From positions 1 through 17,664 of the forward strand of contig JAGVMY010000054.1 in NCBI GenBank assembly GCA_020053565.1: a stretch of DNA of 17,664 bases, written 5' to 3'. Made by a program: the position numbers and the translations under genes. The notes below the pieces were generated by a model that was not told the DNA's origin, did no database searches, and was given only the letters and a program-made list of their open reading frames with translations. The stretch comes from Thermodesulfovibrionales bacterium. Its GTDB lineage: Bacteria > Nitrospirota > Thermodesulfovibrionia > Thermodesulfovibrionales > SM23-35. Positions 1 to 6,714 of this stretch are shown one piece after another; within the stretch, counting starts at the first letter, position 1, and the number at the start of each line of letters is the position of its first letter.

Positions 1-1040
1 ACCTCTGAAAAACCGGCATGGAATGTCTCATCCCCTTTTCCCAGAATAACAAGCTTTATCCCTAAAGACAAAAGTTCATCAATGGCCTTCAGCACAAGGT
101 CTAATCCCTTCTGTACAGCAAGCCTCCCAACCATCCCTATAATCGGGATGCGTTCTGTATCAGGTTTATCAAGGGGTTCTAATAATGTTCTTATAAGCCT
201 CTTTTTACAGAGAGCTTTCCCTGATATGTCTTTATAGCTATAATGTTCGGGTATAAACGTATCTCTTGATGGATCCCATTCCTCATAATCTATCCCATTC
301 ATCACACCATAAAGATCCTTCTCCCTTTTTCTCAACAACCCATCGAGGCCAAAACCAAACTCTTTATGAAGTATCTCTTTTGAATAGGTAGTACTCACAG
401 TGGTCAGGACATCTGCTGAGATAATGCCTGCCTTGAGAAAATTTATCTTTCCATAAAATTCTATGCCTTCAGGGTTAAAAAGCTCCCAGCCAAGGCCTGT
501 AAGATTCATATCAGACGACGGAAAAAGTCCCTGATATCCAAGATTGTGTATTGTGAGTACAGTAGCTATATTTTTAAAAAATTTGTCCGCTCCATATATT
601 GTCTTGAGGTATAAAGGGATAAGACCTGTTTGCCAGTCATTACAGTGGACTATATCTGGTTTGAAGTTCAGTGCCCTGCATGTCTCAATTACTCCTCTTG
701 AGAAAAAAATAAATCGTGATGCATTATCACTATAATCTCCCTTCGAAGTACCATATAACTCAGGTCTATCAAAAAATTCATCACATCCTATGAAATAAGC
801 TGAAGATTGGTCACTGAATACCTCTCCTTTTATATATTCATGTCCTATAGGAATTTTTATCGTAATACCGGTATTCTTCAGGGGTACATCTCCTTCCTTT
901 ATCTTTTTATAAAGGGGCATAATAATAAATGCCTCCTTGCTCATCTTTCTATATTCTTTGATAAGGGCACCCGCCACATCCGCAAGCCCGCCGGTCTTTG
1001 CATAGGGCACTGCCTCAGGAGTTGCAATCAGTATCTTCAT
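1..1040 (-). CDS. glgA: Glycogen synthase, N-terminal 346 residues (3' end beyond window)
   Basis: Transfers glucose from ADP- or UDP-glucose to the non-reducing end of a growing alpha-1,4-glucan in the cytoplasm. The reverse complement translates without a stop from the ATG at 1040 to the left edge. The N-terminus has the GT5 nucleotide-sugar signature KTGGLADV near residues 15-22. It is followed by the family blocks HCNDWQTGL, LTIHNLGYQG and the interdomain segment GMVGRLAVQKG, where the C-terminal Rossmann domain begins. A full GlgA is about 480 residues, so roughly 130 are missing off the edge. The start is fixed by homology and by GAGAGG about 7 nt upstream. The ATG shares an ATGA overlap with the galT stop, so the two are probably translationally coupled. 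Family assignment is secure; ADP versus UDP donor preference cannot be read here. Confidence 0.95.
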   Translation of the reverse strand, partial: MKILIATPEAVPYAKTGGLADVAGALIKEYRKMSKEAFIIMPLYKKIKEGDVPLKNTGITIKIPIGHEYIKGEVFSDQSSAYFIGCDEFFDRPELYGTSKGDYSDNASRFIFFSRGVIETCRALNFKPDIVHCNDWQTGLIPLYLKTIYGADKFFKNIATVLTIHNLGYQGLFPSSDMNLTGLGWELFNPEGIEFYGKINFLKAGIISADVLTTVSTTYSKEILHKEFGFGLDGLLRKREKDLYGVMNGIDYEEWDPSRDTFIPEHYSYKDISGKALCKKRLIRTLLEPLDKPDTERIPIIGMVGRLAVQKGLDLVLKAIDELLSLGIKLVILGKGDETFHAGFSE

Positions 1041-2035
1041 ATTTTTGCCTCTCTCATGAACTTGGCTGCTTCTTCAGGCGGTGTAGGATTTATATAAAAT
1101 CCTGAGCCCCACTCAAAACCCGCGATCTTTGTCAGTTTAGGCATAATCTCAAAATGCCAGTGGTAGTGCTCATTTACCTCATCGTAGAAAGGTGACGTGT
1201 GGAGCACAAAGTTATACGGAGGCAGATCGAGTATTTTGTCCATCTGTTTTAAAACCCTCTGGAGTATATCTGCAAGATCAGAAAAACTCTTCCCGGGCGG
1301 ATTGAAATTGGACTCGTGTGTCTTTGGGAGAATCCATGTCTCAAAAGGTGCCCTCGCTGCAAAAGGTGCAATTGCAACATATTTATTACTCTCATATATC
1401 ATCCTCTTACCATCCTCAAGCTCCTGGTTTATGACATCACAAAACACACATCTATCCTTTAAATCGTAATACTGCCGGGATGAATCTATTTCGTCTTTTA
1501 CAAGTCTGGGTACGATCGGAAGTGCTATCAATTGTGTATGTGTATGTTCGAGAGATGCACCAGCTGCCTCCCCTTCGTTTTTAAATATTAATACATATTT
1601 AAACCTTTGATCTTTCTTAAGATCAGATAGTCTGAGATAGCTCGCCCACAATACATTTTCAACTCCCTTTAATGACATCGTTGAGAGAGAGAGATGGTGA
1701 TCTGGTGTCTCAACAATGACCTCATGGGCTCCTATACCGTTCATCCTGTCGAAAATACCTTCACCTTTCTTATCAAGGACTCCGTGTATCTGAAGGGCAG
1801 GAAACTTATTCGGCATAACCCTTAATGTCCACCCAGGTGTATTGGGTTTTGTATCAGGAGCTCTGAAGGCCATTATCTCTGGCGGCGTCGTATATTCATT
1901 GCCTGGGCAGAATGGGCAGAAACCGCTCTTTTTTCTGTGAGTGGAGGGAGAAACAAAATCGGTGGGCCTTTTCCCTCTTTCAACAGCAATAATAACCCAG
2001 CGAGCAATTATAGGGTCTTTTCTCAGCTCGGGCAT
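1037..2035 (-). CDS. galT: Galactose-1-phosphate uridylyltransferase family protein
   Basis: HIT-superfamily nucleotidyltransferase of 332 residues, close to the usual 330-350. Classic members swap UMP between UDP-glucose and galactose-1-phosphate; some bacterial and plant relatives act on ADP-glucose instead. Visible residues are the zinc pair CPFC (Cys40, Cys43), further likely zinc ligands in PDHH (113-114) and His164, and the active site HTHTQ with nucleophile His166 followed by Gln168. A second metal-type motif HYHWH lies at 290-294. A second CVFC pair at 196-199 is an additional feature. It is the first gene of a pair with glgA, whose ATG overlaps its TGA. That context suggests a role in sugar-nucleotide supply for glycogen rather than galactose catabolism alone, which is inference. 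An extended -10 lies about 50 nt upstream. Confidence 0.92.
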   Translation of the reverse strand: MPELRKDPIIARWVIIAVERGKRPTDFVSPSTHRKKSGFCPFCPGNEYTTPPEIMAFRAPDTKPNTPGWTLRVMPNKFPALQIHGVLDKKGEGIFDRMNGIGAHEVIVETPDHHLSLSTMSLKGVENVLWASYLRLSDLKKDQRFKYVLIFKNEGEAAGASLEHTHTQLIALPIVPRLVKDEIDSSRQYYDLKDRCVFCDVINQELEDGKRMIYESNKYVAIAPFAARAPFETWILPKTHESNFNPPGKSFSDLADILQRVLKQMDKILDLPPYNFVLHTSPFYDEVNEHYHWHFEIMPKLTKIAGFEWGSGFYINPTPPEEAAKFMREAKI

Positions 2036-2085
2036 ATATTTTCTATTTTCTTCCTTTTCTGTGAGTTATAGACCAATTTTGGTTT

Positions 2086-2094
2086 ATTATATCA
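2086..2094 (-). promoter_or_regulatory. Extended -10 promoter element for galT-glgA
   Basis: The minus strand reads TGATATAAT, a perfect TGn extended -10, about 50 nt upstream of the galT ATG. No good -35 hexamer is visible, which is normal for extended -10 promoters. It lies in the short divergent spacer between galT and the RNase Z-like gene. Confidence 0.5.
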
Positions 2095-2116
2095 CAATAG
2101 AATAGAACATTTAGGA

Positions 2117-2122
2117 TATAAT
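2117..2122 (+). promoter_or_regulatory. -10 hexamer immediately upstream of the RNase Z-like gene
   Basis: Perfect TATAAT with only 5 nt between it and the GTG start at 2128. If used, transcription would begin at or beside the start codon and the mRNA would be leaderless. No convincing -35 is visible. A weak AGGA at 2113-2116 overlaps this hexamer, so an ordinary Shine-Dalgarno start from an upstream promoter remains possible. Confidence 0.4.
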
Positions 2123-2127
2123 AACTT

Positions 2128-3105
2128 GTGAAACCTACATTCATTCACAGGCTCATAAATAGCCCGTTTGAAGACCCGTCTCTCTTCGTAAGGATACTAT
2201 GGGAAAGAAGGGCGCTTTTATTCGACATTGGCTGTATTGACAGACTTGAGGCTCGTGAGCTGCAGAAAATAACTGACGTCTTTGTCACCCATACGCACAT
2301 TGACCACTTCATAGGATTTGATACACTTCTCAGGGCGCTTCCGAGAAGGAAAATACCTCTGAGAGTATATGGTCCTTCAAACGTGGCAGATTGCGTGGAA
2401 GGCAAACTCAGAGGTTATACATGGAACCTTATAAAAGAATATCCTCTAAAAATAGAGGTCTTCTCTGTAAAAGAAAATACAATAATTACATCAAGCTTCC
2501 ATGCTGAGAACTGCTTCAAGAGGATAGACAACAGCATAATACATTTTGACGGTACCCTCCTGAGAGAATCCTTATTTACTGTAAAAGCTATCCCATTAGA
2601 CCATCAGATACCATGCCTTGCCTTTTCACTTGAGGAAGAATTTCACATTAATATTAATAAAACTGCATTAACAGAGATGGGGCTTCCTGTAGGACCATGG
2701 CTTTCAGAATTGAAAAAAGCTCTCAGAGAGTGTAAGTCGGGAGATACAGAGTTTATGATATCTCACAAAAGATATACACTCGATGAGTTACGACATGTCT
2801 CGGTAATAACAAAAGGCCAGAAGGTCTCTTATGTTACTGATGTATCGATAAATGATGAGAATATTAAAAAGGTTATTGAGCTTGTGCGCAATTCTGATAC
2901 GCTCTATTGTGAGGCATATTTTCTGGAAAAAGACAGGGAGAGAGCAATAGAAAGGTTTCACCTTACGGCAAAGACAGCTGGAATGATTGCGAGAGATGCA
3001 GGGGTTAAAAACCTTGTGGTCATGCATTTTTCGCCCAAATATAAAGACCAGTCAGATACTCCTGAAAATGAGGCATTAAGGGAATTTAAACACTCAACTT
3101 TCTGA
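2128..3105 (+). CDS. RNase Z-type metallo-beta-lactamase fold hydrolase
   Basis: Predicted zinc-dependent phosphodiesterase of 325 residues; true RNase Z members cut the 3' trailer from tRNA precursors. The set of metal ligands looks complete: THTHIDH (His55, His57, Asp59, His60), LDHQIP (His159), TDVS (Asp238), FHLTA (His278) and HFSPKY (His300). The segment LTEMGLPVGPWLSELK near 181-196 resembles the GIPxGPLxxxLK block typical of RNase Z. Length fits the short bacterial form of about 305-330. The start is GTG at 2128, chosen because the next upstream sequence is AT-rich and non-coding. The gene is divergent from galT, and its last 20 bp overlap the end of fabF on the other strand. The sequence is divergent enough that another RNA or small-molecule substrate is possible. 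Confidence 0.8.
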   Translation: MKPTFIHRLINSPFEDPSLFVRILWERRALLFDIGCIDRLEARELQKITDVFVTHTHIDHFIGFDTLLRALPRRKIPLRVYGPSNVADCVEGKLRGYTWNLIKEYPLKIEVFSVKENTIITSSFHAENCFKRIDNSIIHFDGTLLRESLFTVKAIPLDHQIPCLAFSLEEEFHININKTALTEMGLPVGPWLSELKKALRECKSGDTEFMISHKRYTLDELRHVSVITKGQKVSYVTDVSINDENIKKVIELVRNSDTLYCEAYFLEKDRERAIERFHLTAKTAGMIARDAGVKNLVVMHFSPKYKDQSDTPENEALREFKHSTF

Positions 3106-4342
3106 AAACCAGCACTGCATTTACTCCACCAAATCCGAATGAATGTGAAATTGCAACATCAATGTTGACTCTCCTGAGCTCAGTGACATAATCAAGGTCA
3201 CATTCAGGATCACTCTCTTTAAGATTGATTGTTGGCGGGATAATTCCTTCTTTCATGCTCATCAAGGTAAATGCTGCCTCGAGTGCCCCTGATGCCGCAA
3301 GCATATGACCTGTCATGGATTTTACTGCGCTTACAGGTATCTCTTTTGCCTTTTTATCAAATACAATTTTTATTGCCTTTCTCTCTGTCTTATCTCCGAG
3401 GGGTGTTGATGTCCCATGGGCATTGATATAATCAACATCTTGAGGGTCCAGTCCCTTTTCAATCAGCGCTATCTCTATTGCCCGGGCTTCACCTTCTGGA
3501 ACAGGTATTGTCTGGTGAAATGCGTCTGTAGTATTACCATACCCTATAATTTCTCCGTAAACCTTCGCACCTCTTTTTAATGCATACTCATAGTCTTCTA
3601 ATACAAGGATACACGCTCCCTCTGCAATGACAAATCCATCTCTTGTCCTGTCAAATGGCCTGCTCGCAGTGGAATCATTCACTCTGGACAAAGCACCTGA
3701 TGCACCATATCCTTCAACACATACCCTGCATACAGGAGCCTCAGTACCACCACAGAGCACAGGACCTTGATAGCCAGAGCTAATAAGTCTATACGCCTCT
3801 CCTATTGCATTCGTGCCCGATGCACAGGCATTAGAAATCCCGAGACAGTACCCTTTTATCCCGAGTTTTTGAGCAACAGTTGATGACGCCATACTGATCG
3901 TTGTTGATGGCATAACATAGGCTGATATGTGTGATGGTTGATGGGTTATGTTCGATGAGTATATCTTTTGCAGTTCTCTTTCAATGGTACTTATACCGCC
4001 ACGGCTTGAACCGATAATTACACCACCCAAATCGAGTGAAGAGTGACGAGTGAAGAGTGACGAGTGAGAAGAAATCAGTCCTGCATCTTCTGCAGCCATT
4101 ATTGCTGCAGCAACAGCATAATGTACAAAAGGGTCGAGACGGTTTATTTCTTTCAGGGAAAGATATCTCCCTTCATCAAATCCTTTTAATTCTCCTGCCA
4201 CTTTCCATCTCATCTCAGAGGCATCAAATTTTGTTATGGGTCCTATTCCTGACAACCCCGCTTTGGCAGCCTCCCAGGAGTCATAGAATGAATTACCGAG
4301 AGGGCTGACTGCTCCAATGCCTGTTACCACAACTCTTTTCAT
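3086..4342 (-). CDS. fabF: 3-oxoacyl-[acyl-carrier-protein] synthase II
   Basis: Condenses malonyl-ACP with acyl-ACP in fatty acid elongation. The protein is 418 residues, the normal size, and begins KRVVVTGIGAVSPLG like most FabF. The Cys-His-His catalytic set is present: Cys173 in NACASGTNAIG, His309 in NAHGTSTPLGD and His346 in KSMTGHMLAASG, with the C-terminal HSFGFGGVNAV block. An oddity is the segment HSSLFTRHSSL around residues 93-103, encoded by a heptamer tandem repeat and lying in a variable surface region just before DLGGVIIGSSRGG. The gene stands alone with no acpP neighbour. No Shine-Dalgarno sequence precedes the ATG, but TATAAT lies 5 nt upstream, so initiation may be leaderless. 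FabB-type or polyketide-type specificity is less likely but not excluded. Confidence 0.93.
   Translation of the reverse strand: MKRVVVTGIGAVSPLGNSFYDSWEAAKAGLSGIGPITKFDASEMRWKVAGELKGFDEGRYLSLKEINRLDPFVHYAVAAAIMAAEDAGLISSHSSLFTRHSSLDLGGVIIGSSRGGISTIERELQKIYSSNITHQPSHISAYVMPSTTISMASSTVAQKLGIKGYCLGISNACASGTNAIGEAYRLISSGYQGPVLCGGTEAPVCRVCVEGYGASGALSRVNDSTASRPFDRTRDGFVIAEGACILVLEDYEYALKRGAKVYGEIIGYGNTTDAFHQTIPVPEGEARAIEIALIEKGLDPQDVDYINAHGTSTPLGDKTERKAIKIVFDKKAKEIPVSAVKSMTGHMLAASGALEAAFTLMSMKEGIIPPTINLKESDPECDLDYVTELRRVNIDVAISHSFGFGGVNAVLVFRKLSV
4034..4068 (-). repeat. Heptamer tandem repeat inside fabF
   Basis: Five head-to-tail copies of GAGTGA followed by A, C, A, C and G on the plus strand, so the order is period 14 with near period 7. 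On the coding strand it writes HSSLFTRHSSL of FabF. The 35-bp tract is not a multiple of three, and gain or loss of one or two 7-bp units would shift the fabF frame. Confidence 0.9.
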
Positions 4343-4347
4343 AGTTA

Positions 4348-4353
4348 ATTATA
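4348..4353 (-). promoter_or_regulatory. -10 hexamer directly upstream of fabF
   Basis: The minus strand shows TATAAT with a 5-nt gap to the fabF ATG. TTGTAA lies upstream with a short 15-nt spacer, so the -35 is doubtful. The spacing predicts a transcript starting at or near the ATG, and no Shine-Dalgarno sequence is seen. Confidence 0.4.
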
Positions 4354-4417
4354 GTAGCACAAGATTGTTTACAATTTTCTAAGCATTTATATTATTATTA
4401 AGGGTTAAGAGGAGTAA

Positions 4418-5092
4418 TTGGTAGGAGAGATACTCAGGAAGAGACGTGAGGAATTAGGTAAAGATCTAAGGGAAATTGCCCAAATCTCAAAGATAAGATA
4501 TGACTACCTTAAGGCGATCGAGGACGAAGCATTCGAAAAACTCCCTTTGGAAGTTTATGTAAAAGGCTATATCAGAGAATATGCGAAAATCCTGAATATC
4601 GATCCTGATGCTGTTATAACTACATATATTCAACAGACATCACCACCTCAAGCTGAAAAAAAGGAAACTCCTGCAGAAGATACTACTCAGAGGAAACACC
4701 TAAAGATTCGATACGTATTACTACCACTCCTATTAATAATTCCAGTTGTATTTTTTCTGTTCTCATCGAATCCAAAAAAATCGATAATCCCTTCTCGCCC
4801 TCCTGAGACTAAAGAAGAAAATCTCTCTAAAACAAAAACAACCAATCATGTTCTTGAGGTCTTTGCAACAGATACAACCTGGCTTCTTGTGACCATAGAT
4901 GGAACTCAAAAGAAAGAAATATTGCTTAAGCCAGGTGAGTCAGCGAAGTGGCAGGCAGACCAGAATTTCTCCTTAAAGATTGGTAATGCTGGCGGGATCA
5001 AATTGGTATTTGACGGGAAAAATCTTGGCCCCCTCGGGAAAAAAGGTCAGGTTATCAGACTCAACCTCCCGGCACAAAATTCTACGCTTTAA
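4418..5092 (+). CDS. RodZ-like membrane protein with N-terminal helix-turn-helix
   Basis: Bitopic inner-membrane protein of 224 residues. An N-terminal HTH_25-type domain (about residues 3-65) contains ISKIRYDYLKAIED and LPLEVYVKGYIREYAK, the classic RodZ pattern. A basic linker leads to one transmembrane helix near 98-116, and a beta-rich DUF4115-type domain occupies about 146-219, including the block WLLVTIDG. RodZ links MreB to the cell-wall elongation machinery, although many family members are uncharacterised. The start is TTG at 4418 after AAGAGGAG with a short 3-nt spacer; no other in-frame start fits the family's N-terminus. It is followed at 41 bp by the P-loop kinase on the same strand, so the two are probably co-transcribed. 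No mreB is visible, so a rod-shape role is inference. Confidence 0.85.
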   Translation: MVGEILRKRREELGKDLREIAQISKIRYDYLKAIEDEAFEKLPLEVYVKGYIREYAKILNIDPDAVITTYIQQTSPPQAEKKETPAEDTTQRKHLKIRYVLLPLLLIIPVVFFLFSSNPKKSIIPSRPPETKEENLSKTKTTNHVLEVFATDTTWLLVTIDGTQKKEILLKPGESAKWQADQNFSLKIGNAGGIKLVFDGKNLGPLGKKGQVIRLNLPAQNSTL

Positions 5093-5133
5093 ATTCTATG
5101 TGACGTCTACCCCACCCAATAAAAGGGTACCTG

Positions 5134-5994
5134 ATGGAGCATAAAAGATTGGAAATTATCCCTGAACCTGAATGGGAAAGCCTTATCGAAGAACTCATCG
5201 CACACAAAGGCACTGCTATACTTATAGGCGCAACCGATTCCGGAAAATCCACACTCGCACGATATTTGATAGGAAAACTTGTCTCAAAGAATAGTGTAAC
5301 TTCCTTTGTTGACTCTGACATCGGCCAATCATCTCTTGGCCTGCCTGGCACAATCAGCATGAAGACATTTAAAACTGATAGAGACATTGAAGACTTCGAT
5401 GCCGAGAAGATCTTATTCATAGGTTTCCTGAATCCTGCGAAAAATATCTCCTTGATGATTGATGGGACAAAAAAGATGGTCGACAGTGCAAGGAAAGATG
5501 CGGAACTCATACTTGTAGATACCACAGGTCTCATCCATGGTGAGTATGGAAAGGCGTTGAAGATTGGAAAGATAAGGGCGATAACCCCTCAGCATATCAT
5601 TGCGGTCCAAAGATACAATGAACTTGAACATATACTCACTATGATTGAAGGTATCAAAATCCATCGAATTGAGGCATCACGAATGGCAAAAGAGAGGAGC
5701 GGGGAAGCCCGCATCAGATATAGAAAAGAAAGATTCGATGAATATTTCGATAACACAAAGGTCGCTGAATTTTTACTGGATGGTGTGAGTTTTTTTTATA
5801 ACACTAAACAGTTTACATCAAAGGAGACAGCTTTTAAAAAAGGAACACTCATTGGCCTGAACCATAATGAAGATACAATGGCATTAGGAATACTCCTTGA
5901 ACTCGAAAACACCTCCATAACGTTTAAATCACCGATAAAATCCGTCAGGGGGATTAACAGGGTGGTATTAAGCGATATAAATCTCTACGAATAA
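5134..5994 (+). CDS. Clp1/Grc3-type P-loop protein, putative polynucleotide 5'-hydroxyl kinase
   Basis: The 286-residue cytoplasmic protein has a Walker A GATDSGKST at 32-40, then VDSDIGQSSLGLPG from about 59. The DxDxGQ block distinguishes the Clp1_P family from ordinary small GTPases. A Walker B-like segment LILVDTTGLIHG follows near 126-136. A C-terminal beta-rich part (about 215-286) resembles the extra domain of this family. Eukaryotic and archaeal relatives phosphorylate the 5'-OH end of RNA. Bacterial members are common in a few phyla but little studied, so activity here is inference. It lies 41 bp after the RodZ-like gene. The ATG at 5134 has only a weak AAGGG upstream, suggesting dependence on upstream translation. 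Confidence 0.8.
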   Translation: MEHKRLEIIPEPEWESLIEELIAHKGTAILIGATDSGKSTLARYLIGKLVSKNSVTSFVDSDIGQSSLGLPGTISMKTFKTDRDIEDFDAEKILFIGFLNPAKNISLMIDGTKKMVDSARKDAELILVDTTGLIHGEYGKALKIGKIRAITPQHIIAVQRYNELEHILTMIEGIKIHRIEASRMAKERSGEARIRYRKERFDEYFDNTKVAEFLLDGVSFFYNTKQFTSKETAFKKGTLIGLNHNEDTMALGILLELENTSITFKSPIKSVRGINRVVLSDINLYE

Positions 5995-6039
5995 GTTGTC
6001 ACTACTCTTTTTCTGAAAATCTTCCCCTACCTTCCACCC

Positions 6040-6714
6040 TCATTTTTGCTTGAGGATTATATATGTGGCTCCTAATCCTCCATCGCAGTCCTTAGCAGTG
6101 GAGTATGCAAGTACCCACTTTTTAAAAGTGCCCTGTAGCCAATTTTTTAATGCCTCTTTAAGAACCGGGCCTCTCGGAGATCTGAGTCCCCTTCCATGTA
6201 TTACCTTTACACAAAATATTTGTTTTTTTATAGATTCTCTGAAGAATAATTGGAGAGTTTCCTTTGCTTCACAAAGTGTCATTCCATGAAGGTCAATGTA
6301 GTCCTGTACAGAAAATTCACCCTGATGAAGTCTCTGAGTAATATCCTTTCTCACATCTGGACTTATCCACTCCATGTACTCCCCTGTGTCGGAAAGCCTT
6401 ATTTTTCTTTTCCCGTTGACGATCTGTCTTAAGATCTCGAGTGAATCGTCTGTTCGAATAGGATGAGGCTTAATTATTCGAGGCTTTTGAAGAGGAATTT
6501 CCCTGAATTCTTTTATCTCCCTGACATCTGCCATGGCATCGAGGAATATCTCCTCGTCTGTCTTGTTTCTTGATGTATTTTTTTGAATCGTATGTTTCTT
6601 ATTGAGAGTATCCTTTCTTCGTTCAAGGGCATCTTTCAGTCCTTTAAATGGGGCAAATGACCACTCCGATGTCTTCAGGAGGGTATCCTCCTGTTCATGT
6701 TGTTTACCAGCCAC
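6040..6714 (-). CDS. Smr (MutS2 C-terminal-like) domain protein
   Basis: About 224 residues. A charged, probably flexible N-terminal half begins with SFAPFKGLKDAL, followed by a C-terminal Smr domain from about residue 138. The domain carries the two family signatures DLHGMT (141-146) and HGRG (173-176) and ends GGLGATYIILK. Smr domains are nucleases or nucleic-acid binding modules linked to MutS2, ribosome rescue or mRNA cleavage; the role of this stand-alone type is not settled. The frame stays open upstream to 6927, but that part is the shadow of the Gly-rich end of the DUF2207 gene. The likely start is GTG at 6714, preceded by GGAGG at 5 nt. A perfect AGGAGG at 6687-6692 instead points to a CTG at 6678. 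Either way translation is coupled to the upstream gene. Confidence 0.85.
   Translation of the reverse strand: MAGKQHEQEDTLLKTSEWSFAPFKGLKDALERRKDTLNKKHTIQKNTSRNKTDEEIFLDAMADVREIKEFREIPLQKPRIIKPHPIRTDDSLEILRQIVNGKRKIRLSDTGEYMEWISPDVRKDITQRLHQGEFSVQDYIDLHGMTLCEAKETLQLFFRESIKKQIFCVKVIHGRGLRSPRGPVLKEALKNWLQGTFKKWVLAYSTAKDCDGGLGATYIILKQK

Noticed and set aside
807..1097. Plus-strand frame of 96 codons
   Set aside because: Antisense to glgA and galT, with no supporting signals.
6000..6055. Possible terminator between the converging Clp1-like and Smr genes
   Set aside because: Only a 5-bp CCTCA/TGAGG stem is seen, too weak to call.
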